Assembly (NCBI GenBank): GCA_014653775.1
Contig: JACWEA010000001.1
Span: 92,722-156,721, forward strand
DNA: 64,000 nt
Direction: 5' to 3'
Source: Pelagibacterales bacterium SAG-MED30
GTDB taxonomy: Bacteria; Pseudomonadota; Alphaproteobacteria; Pelagibacterales; Pelagibacteraceae
Shown here: piece by piece, positions 28,953 through 38,014 of the stretch
Layout of the letters: each line of letters starts with the position of its first letter
Numbering within the stretch: the stretch's first letter is position 1
The notes under the pieces: model-generated
The model's input: only the letters and a program-made list of their open reading frames with translations
What the model was told of the DNA's origin: nothing
Databases searched by the model: none
Translations under genes and position numbers: made by a program

Positions 28953-29534
28953 ATGAAATTATCTGGATCATATCAAATTAATTTAGAAAAACAAAAAGTT
29001 TGGGAAGCTTTAAATGATCCAGAGATATTAAAAAAAGCTATACCAGGTTGTGAAGAATTTATAAAAAAATCAGACACTGAGTTTACTGCTAAAGCTACAA
29101 ATAAAATTGGACCTTTTAATGCAAGTTTTACAGGTGATATTGAATTAGGAGATCTTAACCCACCAGATAGTTATAAAATATCAGGTTCAGGAAATTCCCC
29201 AGTTGGATTTGCTTCAGGAGAAGCAAGTGTAAAATTAGAAGATCACGATAATGGAACTAAACTTTCTTATGAAGTGCAGGCAAACGTTGGTGGAAAAATA
29301 GCTCAAGTAGGCTCTAGATTAATTGATATGACAGCAAAAAAAATGGCTGATATATTTTTCGGTAAATTTTCAGAATTAATTTCAAAAGATGAAAATTTAT
29401 CAAGAGAACTTCCAGATATCAGTAAACTAAGTTCTGACAGTTCAATTACAAATAATAAAAAAACTAATCCAAAAATACTTATTTATTCAGCTATAGTTTT
29501 AGCAGCGGCAATAATTATTTATTCATTTTTTTAA
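28953..29534 (+). CDS. coxG: CoxG-like SRPBCC protein with C-terminal membrane anchor
   Basis: Carbon monoxide dehydrogenase subunit G family. The SRPBCC (START-like) domain covers residues 1-150 with SGSYQINLEKQKVWEALNDPE, PGCEEF and GQVGSRLID-like IAQVGSRLIDMTAKK. A polar linker leads to one C-terminal membrane helix (LIYSAIVLAAAIIIYSFF). In Afipia (Oligotropha) CoxG helps anchor the CO dehydrogenase to the membrane. It precedes coxSLM-like genes by 125 nt and shares their strand. Confidence 0.9.
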   Translation: MKLSGSYQINLEKQKVWEALNDPEILKKAIPGCEEFIKKSDTEFTAKATNKIGPFNASFTGDIELGDLNPPDSYKISGSGNSPVGFASGEASVKLEDHDNGTKLSYEVQANVGGKIAQVGSRLIDMTAKKMADIFFGKFSELISKDENLSRELPDISKLSSDSSITNNKKTNPKILIYSAIVLAAAIIIYSFF

Positions 29535-29603
29535 AAACCTTATTTTTAGATAAAAAATTATTATAAAATTCACGCAAAAGTAGAATTATAATTTAATTAA
29601 TAT

Positions 29604-29632
29604 TTGCTTCTCCATTTCACTTGTGATGTAAT
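29604..29632 (+). promoter_or_regulatory. Putative promoter of the coxSLM-like operon
   Basis: TTGCTT (29604-29609) and TGTAAT (29627-29632) are separated by 17 nt in the spacer between coxG and coxS. A strong AAGGGGGA ribosome-binding site lies just before the ATG at 29660. The rest of the 125 nt spacer is plain AT-rich sequence. Confidence 0.4.
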
Positions 29633-29659
29633 TATTTAATTAATTAAGGGGGACATGCG

Positions 29660-30121
29660 ATGACAAAAGTTACATTAGAAGTTAATGGAAAAAAAGTCAG
29701 TAAAGATGTTGCAGACCACACACTTTTATCAGTTTTTTTAAGAGATAATTTAAATTTAACAGGAACACACGTTGGTTGTGATACTAGTCAGTGTGGAGCT
29801 TGTGTAGTTCATGTAAATGGCAAATCAATAAAGAGTTGTTCAACATTAGCGGCAGACATTGATGGTTCTAAGGTTACTACAATTGAAGGCTTAGCAAAAG
29901 ATGGAAAACTTCATCCTATGCAAGAAGCATTTAAAAAGACACATGGATTACAGTGTGGATTTTGCACGCCAGGAATGGTTATGAGTGCTGTAGATCTATT
30001 ACAAACAAAAAAAAATCCTAGTGAACAAGAAATTAGAGAATGGTTAGAAGGCAATATCTGTAGATGCACAGGTTATCAAAATATAGTTGCAGCTGTAAAA
30101 GATGCTTCAACAAAAATGTAA
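29660..30121 (+). CDS. coxS: CoxS-like [2Fe-2S] subunit of a molybdenum hydroxylase
   Basis: Small iron-sulfur subunit that passes electrons from the molybdenum site to the FAD subunit. The plant-type cluster ligands are in [15 protein letters not shown] and SC; the second cluster is in [10 protein letters not shown] and [12 protein letters not shown]. The 153 aa length is normal. The S-L-M gene order is that of form II CO dehydrogenase-like enzymes. Confidence 0.94.
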   Translation: MTKVTLEVNGKKVSKDVADHTLLSVFLRDNLNLTGTHVGCDTSQCGACVVHVNGKSIKSCSTLAADIDGSKVTTIEGLAKDGKLHPMQEAFKKTHGLQCGFCTPGMVMSAVDLLQTKKNPSEQEIREWLEGNICRCTGYQNIVAAVKDASTKM

Positions 30122-30138
30122 TTTGAAAGGAGAAAAAA

Positions 30139-32517
30139 ATGGCAAGTCTAGTTGGATCAAGGGTCGAAAGAAAAGAAGATGGAAGATTTTTACAAGGAAA
30201 AGGGAGATATACAGCAGATATTAATATTGCAAATCAAACATATGCTATTTTTGTAAGATCTCCTCATGCGAGAGCAAAAATTAAAAGTGTAGATACTTCT
30301 AAAGCATTAAAATCATCAGGAGTAGTTGGAGTATTAACTGGTAAAGAAATTGCAGAAGATAAAATTGGAGGTCTGATCGCTGGATGGGCAATTAGAAGTG
30401 AAGATGGCTCTGAAATGAAAGTTCCAGCAAACCCCCCATTAGCAAAAGATGTTGCTAACTTTGTGGGTGAACCTATAGCAGTTGTTTTTGCAGAAACTTT
30501 AGATGAAGCTAAAGAAGGTGCAGAAAAAGTAAAAGTTGATTATAAAGTTTTAAAAGCTGTAGTAGATCCAGCTGATGCAATGAAAAGCGAAGCCATCCAT
30601 GATGGTGTAGATAAAAATCTTTGTTATGATTGGTTACTAGGAGATAGAAAAGCTGTAGATGAAGCTTTTGCAAAAGCTGACAAAATTATCAAAGTAGATT
30701 TAATAAATAATAGATTAGTTCCTAATGCGATGGAACCAAGAGCATGTGTGGTTGACTATAATACTGCTTCAGAAGAAATTACTTTGTATACTACAAGTCA
30801 AAATCCTCATTTATCTAGATTAGTTATGTCGGCGTTTGGTGGTGTTGCACCAGAAAATAAATTGAGAGTAGTAGCTCCTGATGTAGGGGGTGGATTTGGA
30901 TCTAAAATTAATGTTTACAATGAAGAGATTGTTTGTAGTTGGGCATCAAAAAAAATAGAAAGACCAATAAAATGGGTTGCTGAAAGAACAGAATCTTTCT
31001 TAACGGATACTCATGGAAGAGATCATGTTACTCACGCAGAGTTAGCTGTAACTAAAGAAGGTAAGTTTTTAGGATTTAAAAATGAAACTATTGCTAACTT
31101 AGGTGCTTATGCAAGAGTATTTGGAACAGTAACTCCGACATATTTATTTGGACCATGTGCTACAGGTGTTTATGTAATTCCTGCAGCTTATTCAAATGTT
31201 AAAGCTGTTTATACAAATACTGCTCCAGTTGACGCGTATAGAGGTGCTGGAAGACCAGAAGCAACTTATACAATTGAAAGATTAGTTGAAAAAGCTGCTA
31301 TGGAATTAGGTATTGATAAAACTGAAATTAGGATGAGAAATTTTCCAACAGAATTTCCATTTAAACAAACATTAGTTCATACAGTAGACTCCGGTGATTA
31401 TGTTGCTGGTTTAGAAAAAGCTAAACAAATGGCAGATTATGCAGGATTTGAAGCTAGAAGAAAAAAATCTGAAGCCAACGGTAAACTGAGAGGAATTGGA
31501 GTTTCATCTTATTTTGAGGCTTGTGGAATTGCACCTTCAGCTGCAGTTATGTCATTAGGTTGTGGAGTAGGGCTATGGGAGTCAGCAGAAGTAAGATTTA
31601 ATCCTACCGGACAAATATCTGTTTTTACAGGTGCACACAGTCATGGACAAAGCCACCAAACAACATTTGCACAAATAGCAGCAGATGAATTAGGTGTACC
31701 TATGGAAAACATTGATGTTGTTCATGGTGATACTGATAAAGGAACATTTGGAATGGGTACCTATGGTTCAAGATCATTAACCGTTGGAGGTATTGCAATT
31801 GTTAATGCTTGTAAAAAAATTGTAGCTAAAGGTAAAAGAGTTGCAGCTAAAATGCTTGAAGTTAATGAAGATGAAATTGAATTTAAGGATGGAGAGTTTG
31901 TAGCTTTAAAATCTAATAAGAAAAAAACTATTGGAGAAATAGCTTTTGCTTGTTATTTACCAGGTCAAAGAGATGAAATGAAATCTCCAATACCTGAAGG
32001 AGATGAGCCAGGTTTAATAGAGTCTTCTTTCTTTGATCCTGCAAACTTCTCATTTCCAGCAGGTTCACATATTTGTGAGGTAGAAATTGATCCTGAAACT
32101 GGAAATGTAAAAGTTGAAAAATACACAGCAGTTGATGATTTTGGAAGAATAGTAAATCCAATGATCGTTGAAGGACAAGTTCATGGAGGAATTGCTCAAG
32201 GAATAGGTCAGGCTTTGCATGAAAATACTCAATATGATGAAACAGGACAACTAATGACCGCTTCATATATGGATTATACAATGCCAAGAGCAGATAATTT
32301 TCCAGAGTTTAATTTAGGTTTCACATGCACTCATGCAACATCTAATCCACTTGGAGTTAAAGGTTGTGGAGAAGCAGGTGCAATCGCTTCACCACCAACA
32401 GTTATGAATGCAGTAATTGATGCATTAGGTGGTCAAGAAATTTCAATGCCTGCAACAGCTGAGAAAGTCTGGAAAGCTTGCAAGACATTAAAAAAATCTA
32501 ACGCTAAAGCAGCATAG
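30139..32517 (+). CDS. coxL: CoxL-like molybdopterin subunit, form II
   Basis: Large catalytic subunit of a xanthine oxidase/CO dehydrogenase family molybdoenzyme. GGGFGSK near residue 254 and the catalytic glutamate in KGCGEAGAI near the C-terminus bind and serve the Mo site. The active-site loop reads AYRGAGR, the form II sequence; true CO dehydrogenases (form I) have AYXCSFR with the Mo-Cu cysteine. CO oxidation is therefore doubtful, and an unknown aldehyde, purine or aromatic substrate is more likely. The 792 aa length is normal. Strong AAAGGAG ribosome-binding site. Confidence 0.93.
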   Translation: MASLVGSRVERKEDGRFLQGKGRYTADINIANQTYAIFVRSPHARAKIKSVDTSKALKSSGVVGVLTGKEIAEDKIGGLIAGWAIRSEDGSEMKVPANPPLAKDVANFVGEPIAVVFAETLDEAKEGAEKVKVDYKVLKAVVDPADAMKSEAIHDGVDKNLCYDWLLGDRKAVDEAFAKADKIIKVDLINNRLVPNAMEPRACVVDYNTASEEITLYTTSQNPHLSRLVMSAFGGVAPENKLRVVAPDVGGGFGSKINVYNEEIVCSWASKKIERPIKWVAERTESFLTDTHGRDHVTHAELAVTKEGKFLGFKNETIANLGAYARVFGTVTPTYLFGPCATGVYVIPAAYSNVKAVYTNTAPVDAYRGAGRPEATYTIERLVEKAAMELGIDKTEIRMRNFPTEFPFKQTLVHTVDSGDYVAGLEKAKQMADYAGFEARRKKSEANGKLRGIGVSSYFEACGIAPSAAVMSLGCGVGLWESAEVRFNPTGQISVFTGAHSHGQSHQTTFAQIAADELGVPMENIDVVHGDTDKGTFGMGTYGSRSLTVGGIAIVNACKKIVAKGKRVAAKMLEVNEDEIEFKDGEFVALKSNKKKTIGEIAFACYLPGQRDEMKSPIPEGDEPGLIESSFFDPANFSFPAGSHICEVEIDPETGNVKVEKYTAVDDFGRIVNPMIVEGQVHGGIAQGIGQALHENTQYDETGQLMTASYMDYTMPRADNFPEFNLGFTCTHATSNPLGVKGCGEAGAIASPPTVMNAVIDALGGQEISMPATAEKVWKACKTLKKSNAKAA

Positions 32518-32526
32518 GAGTTACTT

Positions 32527-33312
32527 ATGAAAACATTTAATTATCACACACCAAAAGATGTTAAAGAAGCTTCAAAGTTAGCATCAACTAGTTCTGCCTT
32601 TTTAGCAGGAGGCATGACAACTATCCCTTCAATAAAATTGGGATTAGCAACTTACAAAGATATAATTGATATTAAAAGTATTAAAAAATTGTCTGGTATT
32701 AAAGTAAGTGGTAAATCTGTAACAATTGGTGCTACAACTAAACATGCAGAAGTTGCAGCCTCAAAAGAAGTTCAAAAAACAATTCCAGCTCTTGCAAAAT
32801 TAGCAGGGAACATTGGAGATGCACAAGTTAGAAACAGAGGCACAATTGGTGGATCAATTTCTAATAATGATCCTTCAGCTTGTTATCCTTCGGCGTGTAT
32901 GGCACTTAACGCAGTGATTCATACCAATAGTAGAAAAATTCCAGCTGAAAAGTTTTTTACAGGCATGTTTGAAACTGCTTTAAAAAAAGGGGAACTTGTT
33001 GAGGCAGTAGAGTTTCAGGTTCCTGAAAAAGCTGATTATCAAAAACACCCAAATCCAGCATCAAGATATGCTATTATTGGAGTTTTTGTTGCTAAACATA
33101 AAAAAGAAGTAAACGTAGCGGTTACAGGCGCAAAATCTTGTGTTTATATTGATAAGGATTTATCAAAAAAATTATCATCAAGTTTTTCTTCATCAGTAAT
33201 TGAGGGTATGAAAGTAGATGATTCTGAAATGAATTCAGATATGCATGCATCTTCTGAATATAGAGCCAATCTAGTTTCTTTATATGCAAAAAAAGCTGTT
33301 GAAGCTTGTTAA
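32527..33312 (+). CDS. coxM: CoxM-like FAD subunit of a molybdenum hydroxylase
   Basis: Medium subunit that binds FAD and passes electrons to the acceptor. The FAD-binding segments FLAGGMTTIPSIK near residue 27 and RNRGTIGGSISNNDPSA near residue 105 match the family. At 261 aa it is slightly short, but the C-terminal CO_deh_flav_C part is present. It follows coxL by 9 nt and precedes the XdhC-type genes. Confidence 0.92.
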   Translation: MKTFNYHTPKDVKEASKLASTSSAFLAGGMTTIPSIKLGLATYKDIIDIKSIKKLSGIKVSGKSVTIGATTKHAEVAASKEVQKTIPALAKLAGNIGDAQVRNRGTIGGSISNNDPSACYPSACMALNAVIHTNSRKIPAEKFFTGMFETALKKGELVEAVEFQVPEKADYQKHPNPASRYAIIGVFVAKHKKEVNVAVTGAKSCVYIDKDLSKKLSSSFSSSVIEGMKVDDSEMNSDMHASSEYRANLVSLYAKKAVEAC

Positions 33313-33331
33313 TTAGATATTATTTTTTCAA

Positions 33332-33661
33332 ATGAAAAATTCATTTGATGAAAAAATTTTAGAAGAAGCTCATGACTGGGTTAAAGTTAATCAAAAAGTT
33401 GTTTTAGCTACAGTTATTCAAACATGGGGCTCTTCCCCAAGACCAACTGGAAGTAGAATGATAGTAAATGAGAAGGGTGATTTCTCTGGATCAGTTTCAG
33501 GGGGGTGTGTTGAATCTGCGGTCGTTAGAGAAAGCATGGGTTTACTTAAGGATAACAAACCTCATAAAAAAATAGAATTTAAAGTTTCTAATGAAAGTGC
33601 CTGGGAAGTAGGCCTTGCTTGTGGTGGTGAAATTACAGTTTATTTAGAACAAATAAACTAA
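33332..33661 (+). CDS. XdhC/CoxI-family protein, N-terminal domain only
   Basis: The XdhC_CoxI domain, found in chaperones that load sulfurated molybdenum cofactor into xanthine dehydrogenase-type enzymes. TWGSSPRPTGSRM, SGSVSGGCVES and GLACGGEITVYLE are the family signature. At 109 aa it lacks the C-terminal Rossmann domain, which is encoded by the next gene. It overlaps that gene by 1 nt. Confidence 0.9.
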   Translation: MKNSFDEKILEEAHDWVKVNQKVVLATVIQTWGSSPRPTGSRMIVNEKGDFSGSVSGGCVESAVVRESMGLLKDNKPHKKIEFKVSNESAWEVGLACGGEITVYLEQIN

Positions 33662-34341
33662 TGAAATTAGAAACGTTAAAATCAATTATTAGTAAAAAAA
33701 AAAATAAAACTGAATTTGCAATAATTACAAATCTATCAACAGGCGAAAGCGAAATTTTTGAAAAAGAAAAACCTTTAAGCAAAGAATTAGAAAAATATTC
33801 TAATCAGATTAATGAATTTTTTAAATCTAAAAAGAATGGAGTAATTGATGGGACAGAAATATTTATAGAAACTTATATAAAACCAATTAAAGTAATTATA
33901 GTTGGGGCAGTTCATATAGCTCAATATTTGGTAGAATTTGCAAAAAGTTTGAATTTTGAAATTTCTATAATTGATCCAAGGGGTTACTTTGCATCTGAGC
34001 AAAGATTTCCTGAAATGAAGATAATTAATAAGTGGCCAGATGAAGCCTTCAAGCAGATTGAAACAAATGAAAATACAGCTTTAATAGCTTTAACTCATGA
34101 TCCTAAGATAGATGATCCGGCATTACAACATGCTTTAAATAAAAAATTTTATTACGTTGGTGCACTTGGAAGTAAAAAAACTCATGCTAACAGATGTGAA
34201 AGATTAAAAGAAGCAGGTTTTAGCTCAAATAAAATTAATTCTATTCATGGACCAATTGGTATAAAATTGGGTGGAAGATCTGCACCTGAAATAGCATTAT
34301 CTATTATTGCTCAGCTAGTTGCAGAAACATATAAAAAATGA
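33661..34341 (+). CDS. XdhC-family protein, Rossmann domain
   Basis: Companion of the preceding XdhC_CoxI protein. Residues 75-220 are the XdhC Rossmann domain: VIIVGAVHIAQYL, IIDPRGYFASEQRFP, LTHDPKIDDPAL, YYVGALGSKKTHANR and GIKLGGRSAPEIALSI. The N-terminal 70 residues are lysine-rich and divergent. Together the two proteins equal one XdhC and probably mature the CoxL-like enzyme. The start overlaps the gene upstream by 1 nt and the stop overlaps the next by 4 nt. Confidence 0.9.
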   Translation: MKLETLKSIISKKKNKTEFAIITNLSTGESEIFEKEKPLSKELEKYSNQINEFFKSKKNGVIDGTEIFIETYIKPIKVIIVGAVHIAQYLVEFAKSLNFEISIIDPRGYFASEQRFPEMKIINKWPDEAFKQIETNENTALIALTHDPKIDDPALQHALNKKFYYVGALGSKKTHANRCERLKEAGFSSNKINSIHGPIGIKLGGRSAPEIALSIIAQLVAETYKK

Positions 34342-35258
34342 AAAAAATTTATATTGTATTTGTTTTGATATTTTTAACTTCTTCTGCTTATGCCGATAAA
34401 TTATTGAAAAGTGGTTTCTTAAGTGGAGAATGGGATTTAGATATAAACTTTAAAGTAGATAACCCTAAAGATAAAATTATAATAATTTATAACCATGGGT
34501 CAGATGAAAATGATAAACCTTCTAAAAACTGTCAATGGAAGAATAATGTAAGAAATTTTGCAGCTTTATCTGGAAAAAAAATAAAAAATAAAGAAATCTT
34601 GGTTTATAGCTTTTGTTCAGATAACCTTGGAGGAGATGATTGGAAAATATTTTGGAAGAAAAAAGACGTAAAATATCAAGGTACCCCAAAACTAGAAAAA
34701 AGAGTAGAAGCTAATCATGAATTGATTGAAAAATTTATTAATCTTGGAGTACCAAACAATCAAATTTTTATTTCAGGACACTCTTGTGGAGGATGGCTTA
34801 CTATGATGTTTATGGCAAAATATCCAAATAAAATTGCAGGTGGAATCTCTACTCACCATGCATGCTATGGAAAATTATCCACAAAATATAAAGTTAAAAA
34901 AGTTGGTGAAGAAGAAGCTTTAAAAAAATTTAAAAAAAAGAAACCTGTTGCATCATATTTTAGAACATCTCAAATAAAAGCTATAAGTGAAGCAAAAAAC
35001 TTACCAGTTTTGATCTTTACTCATCCAAAAGATCCATTTGATGGCTTGTTGTCAGATTGGGTTGAAGATATTCCAGGCACTGAAAGAATTGTAATCAGTG
35101 AAGATTTTAAGATAAACAACAAGTCTTGTAAAAGAATTGGGATTAATAATGGAGAAAGGTGGACTGAGCCACTTACAAATGGTCACTGGATGTCCTTTGG
35201 TGATTGTTTTCAATATTATAATTCAAAAATCTTAGAATTTGTTCAATCTAAAATTTAA
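34338..35258 (+). CDS. Exported alpha/beta hydrolase-like protein
   Basis: Probably a periplasmic hydrolase. Residues 1-19 (MKKIYIVFVLIFLTSSAYA) are a signal peptide with an AYA cleavage site. The alpha/beta fold shows an early strand with YNHGSDEN, the nucleophile motif GHSCGG near residue 150, an aspartate in HPKDPFDG and a histidine in NGHWMSF. Six or more cysteines in the mature part could form disulfides. It lies between the XdhC-type genes and mocA in the same operon, but a link to molybdoenzymes is not evident. Confidence 0.75.
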   Translation: MKKIYIVFVLIFLTSSAYADKLLKSGFLSGEWDLDINFKVDNPKDKIIIIYNHGSDENDKPSKNCQWKNNVRNFAALSGKKIKNKEILVYSFCSDNLGGDDWKIFWKKKDVKYQGTPKLEKRVEANHELIEKFINLGVPNNQIFISGHSCGGWLTMMFMAKYPNKIAGGISTHHACYGKLSTKYKVKKVGEEEALKKFKKKKPVASYFRTSQIKAISEAKNLPVLIFTHPKDPFDGLLSDWVEDIPGTERIVISEDFKINNKSCKRIGINNGERWTEPLTNGHWMSFGDCFQYYNSKILEFVQSKI

Positions 35259-35260
35259 AA

Positions 35261-35836
35261 ATGATTAAAGCAATTTTGCTTGCTGCTGGTCAGTCAAAAA
35301 GACTTAAATCAGAAAATAAATTATCAAAGATTTATAAAAAAAAACATTTAATTAATCATACACTACAAACATTACACAAAAGTAAAGTTAACAAAGTTAT
35401 TATTGTTTTTGGTTATCAGCATAAAAAAATTAAAAAGATAATCAAAAAACATAAAAAAAATATTTTTATCTTTAATAAAGATTATAAAAAGGGAATGGCC
35501 TCATCTATTAAAACCGGTTTAAAAAAAGTATCAAGAACTGACAAAGGTTTTATTGTTGTCCAATCAGATATGCCTTTTATAAAAAAATCAGATATTAATA
35601 AGATTTATAGTTCAATTAAATTTAAAAAATATTTGGTCTACGTTTTAAAGTATAAAAATAAGATCGGTAATCCTATTGGTTTTGATATTTCTTTGATCAA
35701 AAAATTTAAAAATATTAAAGGCGAATTTGGTGCAAAATTTATGGTCAAAAGACTTAAGAACAGAACAAAATTTATTAGGATAAGTACAGCTAAATCTTTT
35801 AAAGATTTTGATAAGGCTTCAGATTTTAGAATCTGA
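35261..35836 (+). CDS. mocA: MobA/MocA-like molybdenum cofactor nucleotidyltransferase
   Basis: NTP transferase that probably makes the cytidine form of molybdopterin needed by CoxL-type enzymes. The N-terminal ILLAAGQSKRL loop (lysine at KLSKIY), the VVQSDMPFI aspartate motif near residue 100 and GNPIGF near residue 140 are as in MocA. The 191 aa length is normal. Position at the end of the coxSLM-XdhC operon supports MocA over MobA. The 3' end overlaps msrQ on the other strand by 18 nt. Confidence 0.85.
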   Translation: MIKAILLAAGQSKRLKSENKLSKIYKKKHLINHTLQTLHKSKVNKVIIVFGYQHKKIKKIIKKHKKNIFIFNKDYKKGMASSIKTGLKKVSRTDKGFIVVQSDMPFIKKSDINKIYSSIKFKKYLVYVLKYKNKIGNPIGFDISLIKKFKNIKGEFGAKFMVKRLKNRTKFIRISTAKSFKDFDKASDFRI

Positions 35837-36400
35837 TTTATTAAAATTGATTCTAAAAAGTAAAAGAATTATTAAAATTATCAGAAAAATAAGTGGTTTA
35901 AAAAATATAGTCTTTGATAACCAAATAAAATGAAGTACCCCAAAAATAGAAATTATATAAATTAATCTATGAATTTTTTTCCAATTTTGTTTTAAAATTC
36001 TTATCATCTTGTCTGATGAAGTGATTGCAAGAGGAATTAATAAAAGCCATGCAGAAAATCCAATAAATACAAATTTCTTTTTAAGAACGTCATCAATCAA
36101 TGGCTCAAAATCGAATCTGTAATCAAGTCCAACATAACTTAACATATGTATTGAGGCATAGAAAAAAGCGAACAAGCCAAGCATTCTTCTAAATTTAATC
36201 CATTCTAAAGATTTTGTAATTTTTTTGAGGGGCGTCATTGAGAGAGTTAAAAAAATAAAAATAAGTGTCCACTCGCCAAAATGGTTTATAATCCTATCTA
36301 CAGGTTCTGGCCCTAATTTATCGTAAAATATTTGATAGGTAATTATATAAATTGGCCAAAGGGATATTAAAAAGACAGCAGGCTTAAAATAATTTTTCAA
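35819..36400 (-). CDS. msrQ: MsrQ heme-binding membrane subunit
   Basis: Six-helix b-type cytochrome (YedZ) that passes quinol or flavin electrons to MsrP for repair of oxidised periplasmic methionine. GEWTLIFIFLTLSMTPLK, the RRMLGLFAFFYASIHMLSY segment with heme histidines, WKKIHRLIYI and LHFIWLSK are diagnostic. The 193 aa length is normal. It is the last gene of the moaA-moaC-moaD-moaE-msrP-msrQ strand. Confidence 0.92.
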   Translation of the reverse strand: MKNYFKPAVFLISLWPIYIITYQIFYDKLGPEPVDRIINHFGEWTLIFIFLTLSMTPLKKITKSLEWIKFRRMLGLFAFFYASIHMLSYVGLDYRFDFEPLIDDVLKKKFVFIGFSAWLLLIPLAITSSDKMIRILKQNWKKIHRLIYIISIFGVLHFIWLSKTIFFKPLIFLIILIILLLFRINFNKSDSKI

Positions 36401-36406
36401 TTTATT

Positions 36407-37306
36407 TTAGTAATTCTTTTTTAAATCCATACCACTATAAAGATGAGCAACTTCATCTCCATAACCATTGAACATTAAAGTTTTTATCCTTGGTGCTAAA
36501 ATACTTTCTCCAATTACTCTCTCTGTGGCTTGAGACCATCTTGGATGGTCAACTTCAGGATTTACATTTGAGTAAAAACCATACTCTCTTGGTGAAGCAT
36601 TTTTCCAGGCAGTGTTCGGCATTTTTTTTGTTAATTTAATTCTAACAATTGATTTCGCACTTTTAAAACCATACTTCCACGGTATGAATATTCTTAATGG
36701 TGCTCCATTTTGATTTGGCAAAGGTTTGTCATATAAACCAGTTACAACTGTCGTAAGAGGGTGCATTGCTTCATCTAATCTCAAACCTTCAATATAAGGC
36801 CAGTTTAAAACAGGATATCTTTGACCAACCATTTCTTCAGGATTATAAACAGTTTCAAATTCAACGAATTTTGCTGATGGTTTAATCTGAACTTTATTAA
36901 GTAATTCACTTAATGAAAAACCTAACCATGGTATTACCATTGACCATCCTTCAACACACCTAAGTTTTAAAATTCTTTCTTCAGATTTAATTGCTAGAAT
37001 TTCTTCAATAGGGAGCTCTAAAGATTTTTCGACCTCACCTTCAATTTTAATACTCCAAGGTCTTGTAGTAAAATTTTTTGCTCTTCTATGAGGATCACTT
37101 TTACCAGTACCGAATTCATAAAAATTATTATAGGTCGTTATATCCTCATAACTATTTGGTTCATTTAGATTACTGGCTTTAGCATTTATTAATGGAACTG
37201 AGCTTAATGTGAGTGCACCTAATCCATAGCCCATAGATTTAATAAAAGATCTTCTGTCATTATAAATTTTTTCAGGAGTAATTTCCGAATATTTAAACTT
37301 TTTCAT
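36407..37306 (-). CDS. msrP: MsrP molybdoenzyme, periplasmic methionine sulfoxide reductase
   Basis: Catalytic subunit (YedY family) of the MsrPQ repair system. A twin-arginine-type leader (DRRSFIKSMGYGLGAL) ends near ASN/AKA, so it is exported folded with its cofactor. The Mo-ligand cysteine lies in LRCVEGWSMVIPW near residue 125, and PLRIFIPWKYGFKSAKS is the cofactor pocket. The 299 aa length is normal. The start overlaps the end of moaE by 14 nt, tying it to cofactor synthesis. Confidence 0.94.
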   Translation of the reverse strand: MKKFKYSEITPEKIYNDRRSFIKSMGYGLGALTLSSVPLINAKASNLNEPNSYEDITTYNNFYEFGTGKSDPHRRAKNFTTRPWSIKIEGEVEKSLELPIEEILAIKSEERILKLRCVEGWSMVIPWLGFSLSELLNKVQIKPSAKFVEFETVYNPEEMVGQRYPVLNWPYIEGLRLDEAMHPLTTVVTGLYDKPLPNQNGAPLRIFIPWKYGFKSAKSIVRIKLTKKMPNTAWKNASPREYGFYSNVNPEVDHPRWSQATERVIGESILAPRIKTLMFNGYGDEVAHLYSGMDLKKNY

Positions 37307-37745
37307 TTTTTATTGGATTTCCTTTTAACCAAGCACTATCTTCATTTTCGTAATGTTCTTTTTTCCATATTGGAGATCTCTTTTTAATTTCTTCAATAAT
37401 ATATCTTGAAAGTACATAAGCTTGATCACGGTGTTTGCAAGCGACTGCGATAATTATGCTTATCTCTCCTAAGTTAAGACGTCCTTTGGCATGTTCTATA
37501 AAAACTGCTTTATCTTTAATATTTAACTTTTGATCTGCTTCATTATAAATTTCCTCAAAACTTTTAATCACCATTTCATCGTGACTATCATAAGTTATTC
37601 CTGTTACTGTTTTATTATCGTTAATATTTCTTACAGTTCCTAAAAAATAAATTGATGCTCCAAACTTCGAGTCTTTAATAAATTTTTCAGCGTTTGAAGT
37701 AAGTATTTTCTCTTTTTTAAAATCTACTATTTTTGTATGAAGCAT
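37293..37745 (-). CDS. moaE: Molybdopterin synthase large subunit MoaE
   Basis: Catalytic subunit that inserts two sulfurs, carried by MoaD, into precursor Z. GASIYFLGTVRN, the GITYDSHDEM segment, HAKGRLNLGEISIIIAVACKHR and the PIWKKEHYENED stretch with the active lysine are typical. The 150 aa length is normal. It overlaps moaD by 1 nt. Confidence 0.93.
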   Translation of the reverse strand: MLHTKIVDFKKEKILTSNAEKFIKDSKFGASIYFLGTVRNINDNKTVTGITYDSHDEMVIKSFEEIYNEADQKLNIKDKAVFIEHAKGRLNLGEISIIIAVACKHRDQAYVLSRYIIEEIKKRSPIWKKEHYENEDSAWLKGNPIKNEKV

Positions 37746-38014
37746 TAACCTCCCCCGATAGGAGGTATAATACCAATCTTTTGATCTTTTGTGATTTTAT
37801 AATTGTCGCTAATTATTTCGTTATTTTCTGAACAAAAAGCTGAGGAATTTACAACTTTAATGAAGTTTTCATTTCCACTAAAATTTTTATATATGTACTT
37901 AATGATTTCATTTCTTAAATCATTTATTGAAGATTTATCTTGAACCTCAATCACTAAATGATCGTTATCACTGAAATCTCTACTAGCACCAAACAATTCT
38001 AATTTGATTTTCAT
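37745..38014 (-). CDS. moaD: Molybdopterin synthase sulfur carrier MoaD
   Basis: Ubiquitin-like sulfur carrier of molybdopterin synthase. It ends in IIPPIGGG, providing the required C-terminal Gly-Gly, and begins with the KIKLELFGASRDF strand. The 89 aa length is normal. It overlaps both moaE (1 nt) and the thioesterase gene (4 nt). ThiS is another carrier of this fold in the window; context separates the two. Confidence 0.9.
   Translation of the reverse strand: MKIKLELFGASRDFSDNDHLVIEVQDKSSINDLRNEIIKYIYKNFSGNENFIKVVNSSAFCSENNEIISDNYKITKDQKIGIIPPIGGG

Noticed and set aside
31928-32287. 119 aa and 61 aa ORFs opposite coxL
   Set aside because: Both lie wholly inside coxL and lack any family motif.
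29660-33312. True (form I) aerobic CO dehydrogenase
   Set aside because: The CoxL active-site loop is AYRGAGR, and the copper-binding cysteine of form I is absent.
33332-34341. XdhC broken by a frameshift
   Set aside because: The two frames each have a start codon, overlap by 1 nt like other coupled genes here, and the second has its own N-terminal extension.
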